A stretch of DNA of 64,000 nt from Pedobacter sp. ok626 (GCF_900100435.1 NZ_FNEX01000006.1:310001-374000), one strand, 5' to 3'. Shown: positions 26,802-36,159, counted from the first letter of the stretch. Numbers and translations: made by a program. Notes: generated by a model not told the origin, from the letters alone.

Positions 26802-26944
26802 ATAAAATTTGTATTATAGTATTGTAATTGTAACCGAATATAAACCCCGTAAACGATGTCGCTAGTCTAGTTTTTATAGAACTTAATACAGTATGTAGCA
26901 GGATCATACACCAAAATGTACGGTCTTTTTTAATGTTAAAATCA

Positions 26945-26961
26945 ACTTAGTGCGTTAAGAT
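26945..26961 (+). repeat. 17-bp direct repeat, left copy
   Basis: ACTTAGTGCGTTAAGAT occurs here and again at 27627-27643, exactly 682 bp apart, flanking the ECF sigma gene. The rest of the 303-bp gap (26744-27046) holds the susD hairpin and no other feature I can support. Confidence 0.6.
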
Positions 26962-27046
26962 TGTTTTAAAACGTTAAAGTTGCGTTCATATTGAATCTTT
27001 GAGTTGTAAAATCCGGCGGCAATGTTTACTTGATAAGCCAAATGAT

Positions 27047-27610
27047 ATGAGAATAAATGACGACTTAATCTTATTGCTGTTAAAAGACGGTAATAAAAAT
27101 GCATACGAGCATTTGTTTCAGAAGTATTATCATACACTCAGATCTCAGGCCTGTATGCTCCTTAAGGATAGTATGGAAGCTGAAGACCAGGTTCAGGATC
27201 TGTTTATAGAAATAATGGATAAAAAACTGGCTGATAAAATCAATTCAAATTTAGGTGCTTACCTTAAAACCTGCTTGTATCATAAATGCCTTGTGGTATT
27301 AAATAAAAAAAAGAGAAGGCAGTACCAGATTGAACAGTATAAGTTAGGCTGTGATGATCTGGTTTATAATGATCAGCTTGAGCACCGTGAATCGGAGCGC
27401 TCAGTGTATCAGTTGCTCAGAAACCTTTCTGTCCAAAGATTAAATGTATGTAAGTTGGTTTATCTGGAGAAAAAGAAATATAAGGATGCTGCTGTAGAAA
27501 TGGGAATTACCATAAACTCCGTTAAAACACATCTCAGATTGGCCAATAAAGCTTTAAGAGAGGAGCTTGTAGGATCCAAATCCTATGTGATGAACGTATT
27601 GTATGCTTAA
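27047..27610 (+). CDS. ECF-type RNA polymerase sigma factor
   Basis: The start is set at the ATG at 27047, giving 187 aa; the frame opens further upstream only with a TTG codon. Region 2 (about 18-85; AYEHLFQKYYHTLRSQA, AEDQVQDLFIEIMDK) and a region 4 helix-turn-helix (about 125-175; KYKDAAVEMGITINSVKTHLRLANKALREEL) are clear. It is a small Bacteroidota-type ECF factor that should direct polymerase to a limited regulon. No anti-sigma factor (FecR type) is adjacent, which is unusual for carbohydrate or iron ECF systems. It lies after PUL 1, but nothing shows that it controls it. Confidence 0.88.
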   Translation: MRINDDLILLLLKDGNKNAYEHLFQKYYHTLRSQACMLLKDSMEAEDQVQDLFIEIMDKKLADKINSNLGAYLKTCLYHKCLVVLNKKKRRQYQIEQYKLGCDDLVYNDQLEHRESERSVYQLLRNLSVQRLNVCKLVYLEKKKYKDAAVEMGITINSVKTHLRLANKALREELVGSKSYVMNVLYA

Positions 27611-27626
27611 ATTTTTGTCTTTTTTT

Positions 27627-27643
27627 ACTTAGTGCGTTAAGAT
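27627..27643 (+). repeat. 17-bp direct repeat, right copy
   Basis: An exact copy of the 17 bases at 26945, placed between the convergent ends of the ECF sigma gene and the histidine kinase gene. See the left copy. Confidence 0.6.
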
Positions 27644-27652
27644 GCTAACAAT

Positions 27653-28948
27653 CTACTTTGTAGCTAAATCTAAACTGATAAAGAAATTGGTTCCTTTATT
27701 CAATTCGCTTTCAAGCCAGATTTTTCCATTCTGTAGTTCAACATAGGTTTTAGTTAGTTTTAATCCTAAGCCAACACCTTTTTCTTTATTGGTTCCATAA
27801 GTAGCATTACTCTTTAGAGAAAATATGAATGGCAGTTGATCCTCCGAAATGCCAATGCCATCATCCTTTATGGATAGGATGCATTGGCCATTCAGACTAG
27901 ATGTGCTGAGTATCACTGTTCCACCTGGTAAAGAAAATTTTATGGCATTATTTAATAAATTCCTGACAATGAGCTGCAACATATCAGGATCTGCAATTAC
28001 CTTAAGGTTCTCATCTGCCAAAAAAATTAGGTTGATATCCTTCTCCTGTGCTATGCTTTTTTGCAAGCTGACCGTATGTTTTAAGGTCTCATAAATAGAT
28101 ATTGAACTTAGATTTACCTTAATTTCGTCCATTTGATCTTTGGCCCATGACAATATATTCTGAAGCATTTCGGAGGTTTGCCTGGTAGAGGATAGCAGTT
28201 GCTTTTCGATTTCCATTTTTTCTTCACCGCTGATATCGATTTCATTCAGCAGAGAAAGGTGGCTCTCTATAGATGATAGTGGCGAATTGAGGTCATGGGC
28301 AACAATTGAAAATAATTTGTTTTTGGTTTGGTTGCTGTTTTCTAAAGCAATGAGGCGTTTTTTTGCCAGTTCTTTCTCCCGATTGTAGTTTTTTTTAATA
28401 TAAATGGTAATGATGGACATTAGAATGACCACTTCAAAAAATGTTTGTGCGGTATCTATAAGCTTATGTTGCTTATCAACATAAATTGTTTTTACCATTT
28501 CAGGATGCAAATATTCTATGGTTAAAAGGATGGCCAGGAAAATGATGTTTAATGGTATCCATATCCAGAATTGTTTTTTTGGAGTTACTATACTGAGGAT
28601 GAAGATGATGACGATAAAGGTAAAGAGGTTAACCCCATTGGATCCATCTGCCGCAAAATAAGTTCCTCCGCAAAGTAGGTTAAACGTGATGGCAAATATT
28701 CCAATAGCGATGTTTAATTTACCCTTATATCGCGACAAATAATAGCCAAATAACAAAACGGCAATTAAAGGGAACATTAGATAGCCGTATAAATCTAAGC
28801 CAAGCGCAAAATTTATGATGGCATTTATGGATGCTACAATAGTTGCAAAAATACTGACGGAGTTAAAAATGCGGGATTCTATGGAATAACGCAATTCATC
28901 TCCAATTAATGCAGACCAATGTTTTTTTATCTGGTTAGGGAACTTCAA
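27653..28948 (-). CDS. Membrane sensor histidine kinase
   Basis: The protein has about six N-terminal hydrophobic segments, a short coiled linker (KNYNREKELAKKRLIALENSNQTKNK), a HisKA domain with SIVAHDLNSPLS (H218 counting from 28948) and a HATPase_c domain (N-box NLLNNAIKFS, G1 DDGIGIS, G2 GVGLGL). No ATG lies near the expected N-terminus. A TTG at 28948 gives MKFPNQIKKHW and suits the family; the frame stays open to a TTG at 29041. The N-terminal membrane part resembles a 5TM/7TM sensor without a periplasmic domain. No response regulator is adjacent, so the partner is unknown. Confidence 0.88.
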   Translation of the reverse strand: MKFPNQIKKHWSALIGDELRYSIESRIFNSVSIFATIVASINAIINFALGLDLYGYLMFPLIAVLLFGYYLSRYKGKLNIAIGIFAITFNLLCGGTYFAADGSNGVNLFTFIVIIFILSIVTPKKQFWIWIPLNIIFLAILLTIEYLHPEMVKTIYVDKQHKLIDTAQTFFEVVILMSIITIYIKKNYNREKELAKKRLIALENSNQTKNKLFSIVAHDLNSPLSSIESHLSLLNEIDISGEEKMEIEKQLLSSTRQTSEMLQNILSWAKDQMDEIKVNLSSISIYETLKHTVSLQKSIAQEKDINLIFLADENLKVIADPDMLQLIVRNLLNNAIKFSLPGGTVILSTSSLNGQCILSIKDDGIGISEDQLPFIFSLKSNATYGTNKEKGVGLGLKLTKTYVELQNGKIWLESELNKGTNFFISLDLATK

Positions 28949-29044
28949 TTTCAGTGGCGCTAAGTTCAAATATAGAAAATAAATTGGCGATCGGGAATTG
29001 TGTACAGGAAAATGGATGTAGAAGTATGGTAATCTTCGCAAAAC

Positions 29045-29084
29045 AAAAAAGCCTGAAATCGAAAGATCTCAGGCTTTTTTTGTA
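29045..29084 (-). terminator. Terminator downstream of tRNA-Ser
   Basis: The inverted repeat AAAAAAGCCTGA / TCAGGCTTTTTT encloses a GAAA-type loop with one internal mismatch, and T runs lie on both strands. On the minus strand it follows the tRNA gene by about 16 bp and should end that transcript. Confidence 0.75.
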
Positions 29085-29100
29085 GGTTTTGATACCTTAG

Positions 29101-29187
29101 CGGAGAGTGGGGGATTCGAACCCGCGGACCCTTTGACAAGTCAACAGTTTTCAAGACTGCCGCAATCGACCACTCTGCCAACTCTCC
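29101..29187 (-). tRNA. tRNA-Ser (anticodon UGA)
   Basis: This 87-nt cloverleaf has acceptor arms GGAGAGT and ACTCTCC with discriminator G, the long variable arm of serine tRNAs, a T-loop GGTTCGAATCC and the anticodon loop CTTGAAA (anticodon TGA). CCA is not encoded. It reads codons UCA/UCG/UCU-type serine. A terminator follows at 29045-29084. Confidence 0.95.
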
Positions 29188-29290
29188 GGCGCAAAAGTAC
29201 AAATCTATAATGGTTCTGCAAATTTTGATTTGAAATTAACCATATCTGTACTGATTCTCAGAGAGAATAATTGTTTTGTAGGCCGGATTT

Positions 29291-30373
29291 CTATTGATTT
29301 CTTTCCAATACCCCAGACTTTATAGGCTGTTGACGGGCATCTTTTAGCTTGTTTTCTTGATACGGTTCCGCAAAACGGAGATGAAACTCTTGTTTTGAAT
29401 CATGATAGGAGGTAATCATTCCCATTTTTTTTCCCGACCAAATGTAATACCATGCAAGGTCAACCTGATGTGTTAAAAATCCAGTTCTGGCACTTTTTGG
29501 ATACAAGTGATGGTTGTTGTGCCATTCGCCCGCAACAATACCAGGCCATAGCTGGTTGATAGACATATCATTTGTATTGAAGTCTGTTCCTTCTCTTCTT
29601 TTGTCTTCACCTTTTCCATGACCTTCATAATTGAAAGTACGTACACCAACGGCCCAAAAAGCTGCAGCACCAAATACGGTACAAGCCATGGCATGTCCGC
29701 CAATTAGGAAGAAGATGAGGTACCAGAAAGCCCAGTTCAGTAAACATAGAGCAATCGCTACCATAGGGTTGGTTACAGAGCCCCATTTAAGGTATTCAGT
29801 AAAAGTATTTGCATGTACTCCAGTATGACGCATCAATTTAACCGTACTGTTATAATCTTTTTCAGAAAGATCTTTTGCTATAGGTTGATGATTTGCATCT
29901 GCTAAGAAGCAATACAAGAAGCCACCAGAAGCATTGTATGGGTCGCCTGGTTGATCTGACTTGGCATGATGCACATGGTGTGAAACCACGTAGATTTCCT
30001 CAGGGATCATACTGATGGTTAGATTCTGGGTAATAAATTTCCAGAACTTATTCTTAAAAGTGTAGGCCTGATGCGTACAATAACGGTGGTGCCATATCGT
30101 TCCGTGTGTTCCCATTAAAATCATGCTATAAACAAAGAAGACAAGCAGGAGTGTTAGACTGAAAAACTTAAACAGGAATAATAAAAATAAGGGGATTAGA
30201 ATTAACACCCTTACCCAGCTAAAAAACGGCAACCAGTTTTTCTTACATCGGAATACATTTAATCGCTTAAAGAATTCTTTAAAAAGTTGTTTTGGAGATG
30301 GCTTACTCAGCGTTCCCTCACTATTGATCCAACCATAAGATGGCGGATCAAGTACTCTATCCAAATAGGCCAT
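29291..30373 (-). CDS. Membrane fatty-acid (acyl-CoA type) desaturase
   Basis: This 360-aa protein has four hydrophobic segments and the three histidine clusters of membrane di-iron desaturases: HRYCTH (H96-H101), HHVHH (132-136) and HNNHH (285-289). It should introduce a double bond into membrane acyl chains using oxygen and an electron donor, adjusting membrane fluidity. The WHNNHHLYP context matches stearoyl-CoA desaturase-like enzymes. It stands alone between the tRNA and a divergent GNAT gene. The 255-bp gap upstream shows no motif I can assign. Confidence 0.92.
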   Translation of the reverse strand: MAYLDRVLDPPSYGWINSEGTLSKPSPKQLFKEFFKRLNVFRCKKNWLPFFSWVRVLILIPLFLLFLFKFFSLTLLLVFFVYSMILMGTHGTIWHHRYCTHQAYTFKNKFWKFITQNLTISMIPEEIYVVSHHVHHAKSDQPGDPYNASGGFLYCFLADANHQPIAKDLSEKDYNSTVKLMRHTGVHANTFTEYLKWGSVTNPMVAIALCLLNWAFWYLIFFLIGGHAMACTVFGAAAFWAVGVRTFNYEGHGKGEDKRREGTDFNTNDMSINQLWPGIVAGEWHNNHHLYPKSARTGFLTHQVDLAWYYIWSGKKMGMITSYHDSKQEFHLRFAEPYQENKLKDARQQPIKSGVLERNQ

Positions 30374-30628
30374 GAATTAAAATTTTGCTGAAAGATACAA
30401 TCCAAATTTGACATAAATATGATTATTTACCAGTAAAATTTGTAATTCGTCGTTTAAACCCTATTTGCCCGAAATTGCTTCAGTATACAATTGCCTTTAC
30501 TGCTGAAAATTCTTGAATCCATATTTTTCGTAAATTAATTGTTTTTTATCAGGGATAAAATCATGAAATTGTGCAATATCTAATTAAAAAAAAAGCTATT
30601 TAATCAGTTATCTTAACATAAAAGAAGC

Positions 30629-31150
30629 ATGAATAACAGGTTTGATAAACAGCGGGAATTAGCAGATGAGCTTATCCAGATCATACCGTTAAAGGCGGAG
30701 CATTTTGAATCTTTATATCAAGTTGCTTCAGATCCATTAATTTGGGAGCAACATCCCAACAGTGACCGCTATCGTCGGGATGTGTTCGAAAGCTTCTTTG
30801 AGGGAGCATTAGCGTCCCAAGGTGCTTATCTGATATTGTCCAAAGAGACTGGTGAGGTTATTGGAAGTTCGAGGTATTATGATTTAGAGGAAGCGCAGGT
30901 TGCTATTGGTTTCACCTTTATTGGCAGAGCATTTTGGGGTGGAATGTATAACTCCGCCTTAAAAAAGCTAATGATCACTCATGCCTTTGGATATCTAGAC
31001 GCCGTTATTTTTCATGTAGGAAGTCAAAATTTACGTTCCCAAAAGGCTGTAGCAAAACTTGGCGCCAAAAAGATTGCTGAACAAGAAGTTTCACCTGTCA
31101 AATTAAATTATATCTATCAGCTTACTAAACCAGATTGGATTTCGCGGTAA
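30629..31150 (+). CDS. GNAT-family N-acetyltransferase (RimJ/RimL-like)
   Basis: This 173-aa cytoplasmic protein has the GNAT fold: an N-terminal IPLKAEHFESLYQVASD helix, a core strand segment (YLILSKETGEVIGSSRYYDL), the acetyl-CoA loop region around GRAFWGGMYNSALKKLM, and the C-terminal SQNLRSQKAVAKLGAKK segment typical of RimJ/RimL-type members. It probably acetylates a small molecule or a protein N-terminus. The substrate is unknown. Its end lies 8 bp from the convergent helicase gene. Confidence 0.85.
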   Translation: MNNRFDKQRELADELIQIIPLKAEHFESLYQVASDPLIWEQHPNSDRYRRDVFESFFEGALASQGAYLILSKETGEVIGSSRYYDLEEAQVAIGFTFIGRAFWGGMYNSALKKLMITHAFGYLDAVIFHVGSQNLRSQKAVAKLGAKKIAEQEVSPVKLNYIYQLTKPDWISR

Positions 31151-31158
31151 ACTCTCTG

Positions 31159-32289
31159 CTATTTCATGGTTTCACTGTCAATCATTTTCACCTGCTTGCC
31201 CATCTTTTTTTGAATAACCTCGAAATGATGTAATTCATTTTGGCTAACTAATGAAATTGCGTCGCCTGCGTTTTCTGCACGACCAGTTCTACCAATCCGG
31301 TGTACATAATCTTTAGGTGATCGTGGTAATTCGTAGTTAATCACAAAAGGAAGGAAGTTAATGTCAATTCCTCTTGCCATTAAATCTGTGGCCACCAATA
31401 CCCTAAGCTTGCCTGATTTAAAAAGATATAAAGATTCAGTTCTGGAACCCTGACTTTTCTTACTGTGAATGGCTTTGGCATCAATGTTATTTTTGCGAAG
31501 CTTGTTCACCACAGCATCAGCCTGGTGAGTAGAAGAAGTAAATACCAGTACTTGTTTCATCTCATGGTGATTGATCAGATAGCGCAAGAAAGGGCCTTTC
31601 TTTTCATCCGAAACAATATAGGCGAGCTGATTTATCGTGTCTAGTGTATCTTCCCCAGCTTCTATTTTAATCACTACCGGATCATGAAGCAAGATTTGGT
31701 TAATGTTTTCAATATCAGGACTCAAAGTGGCAGAGAATAGTAGATTTTGACGCTTTTTAGGTAACAACGCAAGAATTTTGTTCAGCTCTTCTTTAAAGCC
31801 TAGATTAAGCATTTTATCAGCTTCATCTAAAACCAATGTTTCGATGGTAGATAAATGTACTGCGTTAGACTCTATTAATTCCAATAACCTTCCTGGTGTA
31901 GCAACAAGCACATTTACACCTTGCATAGCCATCATTTGCGGGTTAATGGAAACACCACCGTATACTGCTAGTGTTTTGATGGGCTGAGGCAGTGCTTTGC
32001 TAAAAGTTTGGAATACATTTTTTACCTGTTCCGCCAGTTCTCGTGTAGGTACTAAAACCAATGCATTGGCATGGCGATTTTTTACACCTGCAGTTTGCTG
32101 TAAATTCATTAAAAGCGGCAAAACATAACCAGCAGTTTTCCCAGACCCAGTTTTAGCAATACCTAAGACGTCTTTTTTATCTAGTATAGCTGGTATAGCT
32201 GCTTTTTGAATAGGGGTAGGTATGGTGAAATTCTGATTTGTCAGTGCTTTTAATAAAGCAGGTGATAAACCTAAGGACGAAAAAGGCAT
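31159..32289 (-). CDS. DEAD-box ATP-dependent RNA helicase, RhlE-like
   Basis: This 376-aa protein has the full DEAD-box motif set: Q motif (FTIPTPIQ), Walker A AKTGSGKT (K51), PTRELA, TPGR, DEAD, SAT, a C-terminal helicase domain and HRIGRTGR. The C-terminal tail is short and lacks the long basic extension of many RhlE proteins. It should unwind or remodel RNA, for example in ribosome assembly or cold response. The start codon overlaps an ATG of the divergent CHAD gene. Confidence 0.93.
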   Translation of the reverse strand: MPFSSLGLSPALLKALTNQNFTIPTPIQKAAIPAILDKKDVLGIAKTGSGKTAGYVLPLLMNLQQTAGVKNRHANALVLVPTRELAEQVKNVFQTFSKALPQPIKTLAVYGGVSINPQMMAMQGVNVLVATPGRLLELIESNAVHLSTIETLVLDEADKMLNLGFKEELNKILALLPKKRQNLLFSATLSPDIENINQILLHDPVVIKIEAGEDTLDTINQLAYIVSDEKKGPFLRYLINHHEMKQVLVFTSSTHQADAVVNKLRKNNIDAKAIHSKKSQGSRTESLYLFKSGKLRVLVATDLMARGIDINFLPFVINYELPRSPKDYVHRIGRTGRAENAGDAISLVSQNELHHFEVIQKKMGKQVKMIDSETMK

Positions 32290-32323
32290 GTTGTTAAGTA
32301 TTTGCGGTAAAATTAAGCAAAAA

Positions 32324-33217
32324 ATGTTCGCTTATGTCAAGAAACTATTTATCCCTTTGTTTGTCTTGTTAAGGAATACTGTTATTGGGATGAAAAGAAA
32401 GCGGATAAAAAGGTTCATTGAAAAAAGAATGAAGTGTATTGAAAAATATGCTATCCTCATTATGTATAGTGGGGATAAAGAGGTTATACACCAGTTACGG
32501 ATTCAATTCAAGAAACTAAGAGCTTTTGTACGTTTGGTTAGATTGGGATCTTCAGCTAAAAAGAAGTTGAAAGTACCTTCAAAATTAAAGAAGATTTATC
32601 AGTATTCAGGTAGCGTTCGTGATTTGCAAATATATTACGATCACATCATTCCTTTTTATAAGAAAAAAGATGGCTATACATACCAGGTATTACGGCAAAT
32701 AGCCGAGGCAAAAAGTATTCTACTTATTGCTTTGAAGCAGTTTCGATTTCATCGGATACTTAAGCATATGACAAAGCGTGCCCCTGATCGGCTATCAAAA
32801 AAAAGAATAGATAGATTTATCCATCAAAAGTCGGGGGCTATCGACCGATTGATTGGAACAAAGGTTCAGGATACTCAGCTGCATGCATTAAAAAAACACT
32901 TGAAAGATGTATCGTATAGCTTGAAAATATTTCACATCCCCCTTCAAAACTATTTTCCTATTGCTGGTAAAGCGAATATTGCTGAATTAAATCAGTTCAG
33001 TGATATTTTGAATGATTATCTGGATTGTGTGGTTGGTATAAACTTATTAAGCACTGCCTTGGCAGGTAAGTTATCAGCGCGTGATAGGGGCGTTATGAAG
33101 GGAATTAAAAAAAGCTGGAGAAGTAAAAAGGCTAAGGGGCTGGTTCTAGTTAAAGACAATTTGCTTCCTACCTCATTAAGGGACATTGGCACTGGGGTCA
33201 AAAAAAAGCGGAAATAG
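32324..33217 (+). CDS. CHAD-domain protein
   Basis: This helical protein is rich in Lys and Arg. The segments DKEVIHQLRIQFKKLRAFVR and QYSGSVRDLQIYYDHI are the histidine-and-basic patches of CHAD domains, which bind polyphosphate. An ATG at 32288 overlaps the divergent helicase start by 2 bp and is less likely; starts at 32324 or 32390 (MKRKRIKRF) leave room for a promoter. No CYTH domain is present or adjacent. The role is probably linked to polyphosphate granules, by analogy with the family. Confidence 0.8.
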   Translation: MFAYVKKLFIPLFVLLRNTVIGMKRKRIKRFIEKRMKCIEKYAILIMYSGDKEVIHQLRIQFKKLRAFVRLVRLGSSAKKKLKVPSKLKKIYQYSGSVRDLQIYYDHIIPFYKKKDGYTYQVLRQIAEAKSILLIALKQFRFHRILKHMTKRAPDRLSKKRIDRFIHQKSGAIDRLIGTKVQDTQLHALKKHLKDVSYSLKIFHIPLQNYFPIAGKANIAELNQFSDILNDYLDCVVGINLLSTALAGKLSARDRGVMKGIKKSWRSKKAKGLVLVKDNLLPTSLRDIGTGVKKKRK

Positions 33218-33237
33218 TCAATCCAACTATTTCCGCT
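33207..33237 (-). terminator. Hairpin at the end of the CHAD gene
   Basis: A perfect 12-bp inverted repeat (AGCGGAAATAGT and its complement) with a 7-base loop. The CHAD stop codon is in the left arm. The T run follows on the minus strand, so as an intrinsic terminator it points against the CHAD gene. Confidence 0.5.
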
Positions 33238-33374
33238 CATCTAAATTAACGCTCTCACATATAAAGACGTTAATTGGGAAAGTATATTGTGTTCCCTCAA
33301 AAAAAAATAATATTGATTTGTCACTGACATAGGGTTGTCAGTGGCTATGGTTTGTTTTGAGTAAAATAAAAAAA

Positions 33375-33998
33375 ATGGAAAAGCTTGATTTAACAAAAAA
33401 GTACAAGACCTATTATTCCGCAAAGGAGAAACCTGAGTTGGTAACAATCGAAGAGGCATTTTTTTTATCAATTACGGGAAAGGGAGATCCTTCAGGAACA
33501 ATGTTCGCTGAAAAGATCTCAGCGCTTTATGCAACTGCTTACACCCTAAAATTTGCATGTAAGGCAATGGGGAAGGATTTTGTTGTTGCCAAACTGGAAG
33601 GTTTATGGAGTTTTGATGAAAAAGAATTTGGAGAATACGGAATGTCTGAGGCTCCATTAAAGGTGCCAAGAAGTGAATGGAACTATAGAATGATGATTCG
33701 TTTGCCGGACTATGTAAATCAGAGCCAGATAAACCAGGCTATTGAAACTGTGATTCAAAAAAAAGCGCTTCAATATGTTGAGGATGTTGAAGGTTATTTA
33801 ATGAATGAAGGAACAGTTGTACAAATGTTGCATGTTGGCCCCTTTGATCAGGAACCTGTTACGTTGGAGAAAATGAAGCAATTTATGGAGGCTAAAGACC
33901 TTAAACGAAATGGTCTGCACCACGAAATTTATCTGTCTGACTTGAATAGGACTGCACCCGAGAAATTGAAAACTATACTTCGAGAACCCTGTTGCTGA
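33375..33998 (+). CDS. GyrI-like small-molecule-binding domain protein
   Basis: This 207-aa protein starts at the ATG at 33375. The frame shows the SHS2/GyrI-like fold seen in AraC-type drug sensors: a first repeat around FFLSITGKGDPSG, and a later EWNYRMMIRLPDYV and GTVVQMLHVGPFDQEPVTLEKMKQF segment characteristic of the family. There is no DNA-binding domain. It may bind or hydrolyse a small hydrophobic compound. It appears to be a single gene with no operon partner. Confidence 0.85.
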   Translation: MEKLDLTKKYKTYYSAKEKPELVTIEEAFFLSITGKGDPSGTMFAEKISALYATAYTLKFACKAMGKDFVVAKLEGLWSFDEKEFGEYGMSEAPLKVPRSEWNYRMMIRLPDYVNQSQINQAIETVIQKKALQYVEDVEGYLMNEGTVVQMLHVGPFDQEPVTLEKMKQFMEAKDLKRNGLHHEIYLSDLNRTAPEKLKTILREPCC

Positions 33999-34062
33999 AA
34001 TCTAAATAAACTGAAATGATCTCATTGCCATTAAGCCGGCGTTTTTTTGTTATTTTCAACCC

Positions 34063-34602
34063 ATGGAAAATTCAATGGAAGACTTAATGTATCCGAATGG
34101 CCGTTTTGTACCTGCGGTTCAGTATAGTCCGAATAATATTGGCTCCTGGATTGGTGGCATTAGATCGGCACCGATGTTGTTCGATTATTGCATTGAAAAT
34201 CTAGATGAAGCACAGTTAAATACATCCTACCGTCCGGGTGGTTGGAGCATTATACAGGTGGTGCATCATGTTGCAGATAGTCACATGAATGCTTACATCC
34301 GATTAAAGCTAGCACTGACAGAAGAGAAGCCGATGGTTAGTCCGTACGATGAAAATCTTTGGGCCGAACTGCCGGATGTAAAAATTGTCCCAGTCAATGT
34401 ATCCATTACTTTGTTGCACGCATTGCATAGCAGATGGGCTACGTTGCTGGATAATTTAAAAGACGAGGATTGGACAAGAACCTATTATCATCCGGGAAAT
34501 AAAGAATACATGCCGATTTGGCAAATGACCAATCAATACAGCTGGCATGGTGCGCATCATGCCGAACAGATCATTTCATTGCGTAAGAGAATGGGTTGGT
34601 GA
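34063..34602 (+). CDS. DinB/YfiT-family putative metal-dependent thiol-S-transferase
   Basis: This 179-aa four-helix protein of the DinB superfamily matches the YfiT (bacillithiol transferase) subgroup by WSIIQVVHHVADSHMNA and YSWHGAHHAEQI. H68 or H69, H162 and H166 would be the metal ligands. YfiT-like enzymes use a divalent metal to attach a low-molecular-weight thiol to electrophiles. The N-terminal PNGRF segment also matches the subgroup. It is 64 bp after the GyrI-like gene, possibly cotranscribed. Confidence 0.87.
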   Translation: MENSMEDLMYPNGRFVPAVQYSPNNIGSWIGGIRSAPMLFDYCIENLDEAQLNTSYRPGGWSIIQVVHHVADSHMNAYIRLKLALTEEKPMVSPYDENLWAELPDVKIVPVNVSITLLHALHSRWATLLDNLKDEDWTRTYYHPGNKEYMPIWQMTNQYSWHGAHHAEQIISLRKRMGW

Positions 34603-34749
34603 TTAGCGGACATTCCTGAAATATGCTACCTTTAATTTCATCTCTACAACTACTGGGCTCACCATGGAAGAAATAGTGTCATTATAGGTTCGCAACTTTT
34701 TATTTTAAAAGGTGGGAAGAAAATTATCTAAAAGAATTATCTTGTACAG

Positions 34750-36159
34750 ATGAAAAAACAGCTTCTCTTCCTCATACTTTCAATTCTAAGTTCCGCTCTA
34801 CAGGCAAAAATTAGACTTCCAAATATTGTTGGTAGCAATATGGTATTGCAGCAGAAATCGAATACTAGAGTATGGGGCTGGGCATCACCAGGTGAAAAGA
34901 TAAAGATTAAGACTTCCTGGGATAATAAAACGGTGGATGCAAAAGCAGATGGCAATGCAAACTGGCAAGTCAATATTCAAACACCACAGGCTGGCGGTCC
35001 TTATACCATAACCTTACAAGGGCAGAATACAATTGTACTAGATAATATTTTAATCGGAGAAGTGTGGGTATGTAGTGGACAGTCGAATATGGAATGGAGT
35101 TTTAACAATGGTGTTACCAGTATTAGAGACGAATTTAAAGACCTGAGTAACCTAAAAATCAGGTTATTCCATGTTCCTAAAACCACATCAAAAACACCTC
35201 AGGATAATGTTGATGGCAGTTGGGCCGTTTGTGATAGCAATAATCTAAAGGCATTTAGTGCAGTAGGCTATTACTTCGGTAAAAACCTTAGTCGGGCGCT
35301 GGATGTACCTGTTGGATTAATTAGTAGCAATTGGGGTGGTACACCTGCCGAAGCCTGGACTCCTGAAAGTAGGGTAGAAGATGAGCCTGTATTAAAAGAA
35401 GCAGCCCTAAAAAATAAACCTAAAGCAAGCTGGCCTGTTACTCCGGGATATGCTTACAATGCGATGATTGCGCCGCTGGTAAATTACCAGATCGCAGGTA
35501 CAATCTGGTATCAGGGAGAAAGTAACACTGAAACCGCATCAACTTATACTGAGTTGATCAATACCATGATCGATTCATGGCGCAAGGCATGGAATAAAGA
35601 CTTCCCATTCTATTATGTGCAAATAGCTCCATATAAATATGGTAGTAGCAATATAGGTGCTTTATTAAGGGAAGCTCAGATCAGAAATTTAGCTACAAAA
35701 AATACGGGAATGGTTGTGGTTTCTGATTTAGTAAATGATACTTTAAATATTCATCCCGTCAATAAAAGTGATGTAGGCATACGCCTGGCAAATCTGGCAA
35801 TAGCCGAAACATATGGGTTAAATAAGGATGCATCCTATAAAAATCCGCTATTTAAATCTATTAGAATAAATGGAAGCACTGCTACAATTGATTTTTACAA
35901 CGCGGAAACGGGTTTACAGATTAAAGGCAATGCCGCTAAAGAGATCTTTATTGCAGGTGCCGATCAGGTATTTTACCCTGCATCAGTCAAAATAAAAGGA
36001 AATGGAATTGTGGTTTCAAGTAAGCAGGTTAAAACACCTTTAGCTGTACGCTATCAATTCAGCAATGCCGGTATTGGCAATTTGGCTAGTAAGGCGGGTA
36101 TGCCTGTAGTTCCTTTTAGGACAGATAATTGGACATTAAGTACTGATAAGCTGAAATAA
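34750..36159 (+). CDS. SASA-family carbohydrate esterase without jelly-roll insertion
   Basis: This 469-aa secreted protein has a signal peptide (to about residue 19, LQA). It carries the same SGNH core as the two PUL esterases: CSGQSNM (S112), SSNWGGTPAEAW, WYQGES and NIHPVN (H335). The usual Asp two residues before the His is Asn (N333). It lacks the inserted jelly-roll, so it is the compact form of the family. It should deacetylate a sialic acid or plant glycan, but it is not beside other glycan genes. Confidence 0.88.
   Translation: MKKQLLFLILSILSSALQAKIRLPNIVGSNMVLQQKSNTRVWGWASPGEKIKIKTSWDNKTVDAKADGNANWQVNIQTPQAGGPYTITLQGQNTIVLDNILIGEVWVCSGQSNMEWSFNNGVTSIRDEFKDLSNLKIRLFHVPKTTSKTPQDNVDGSWAVCDSNNLKAFSAVGYYFGKNLSRALDVPVGLISSNWGGTPAEAWTPESRVEDEPVLKEAALKNKPKASWPVTPGYAYNAMIAPLVNYQIAGTIWYQGESNTETASTYTELINTMIDSWRKAWNKDFPFYYVQIAPYKYGSSNIGALLREAQIRNLATKNTGMVVVSDLVNDTLNIHPVNKSDVGIRLANLAIAETYGLNKDASYKNPLFKSIRINGSTATIDFYNAETGLQIKGNAAKEIFIAGADQVFYPASVKIKGNGIVVSSKQVKTPLAVRYQFSNAGIGNLASKAGMPVVPFRTDNWTLSTDKLK

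Noticed and set aside
28966..29202. Minus-strand ORF of 78 codons overlapping the tRNA gene
   Set aside because: Its protein (GELAEWSIAAVLKTVDLSKG...) is the usual conceptual translation of a tRNA-Ser; the tRNA cloverleaf explains the sequence.
32288..32323. Upstream start for the CHAD protein overlapping the helicase start codon
   Set aside because: Two divergent start codons sharing the bases CATG would leave no room for a promoter or leader; in-frame ATGs at 32324 or 32390 are more likely.
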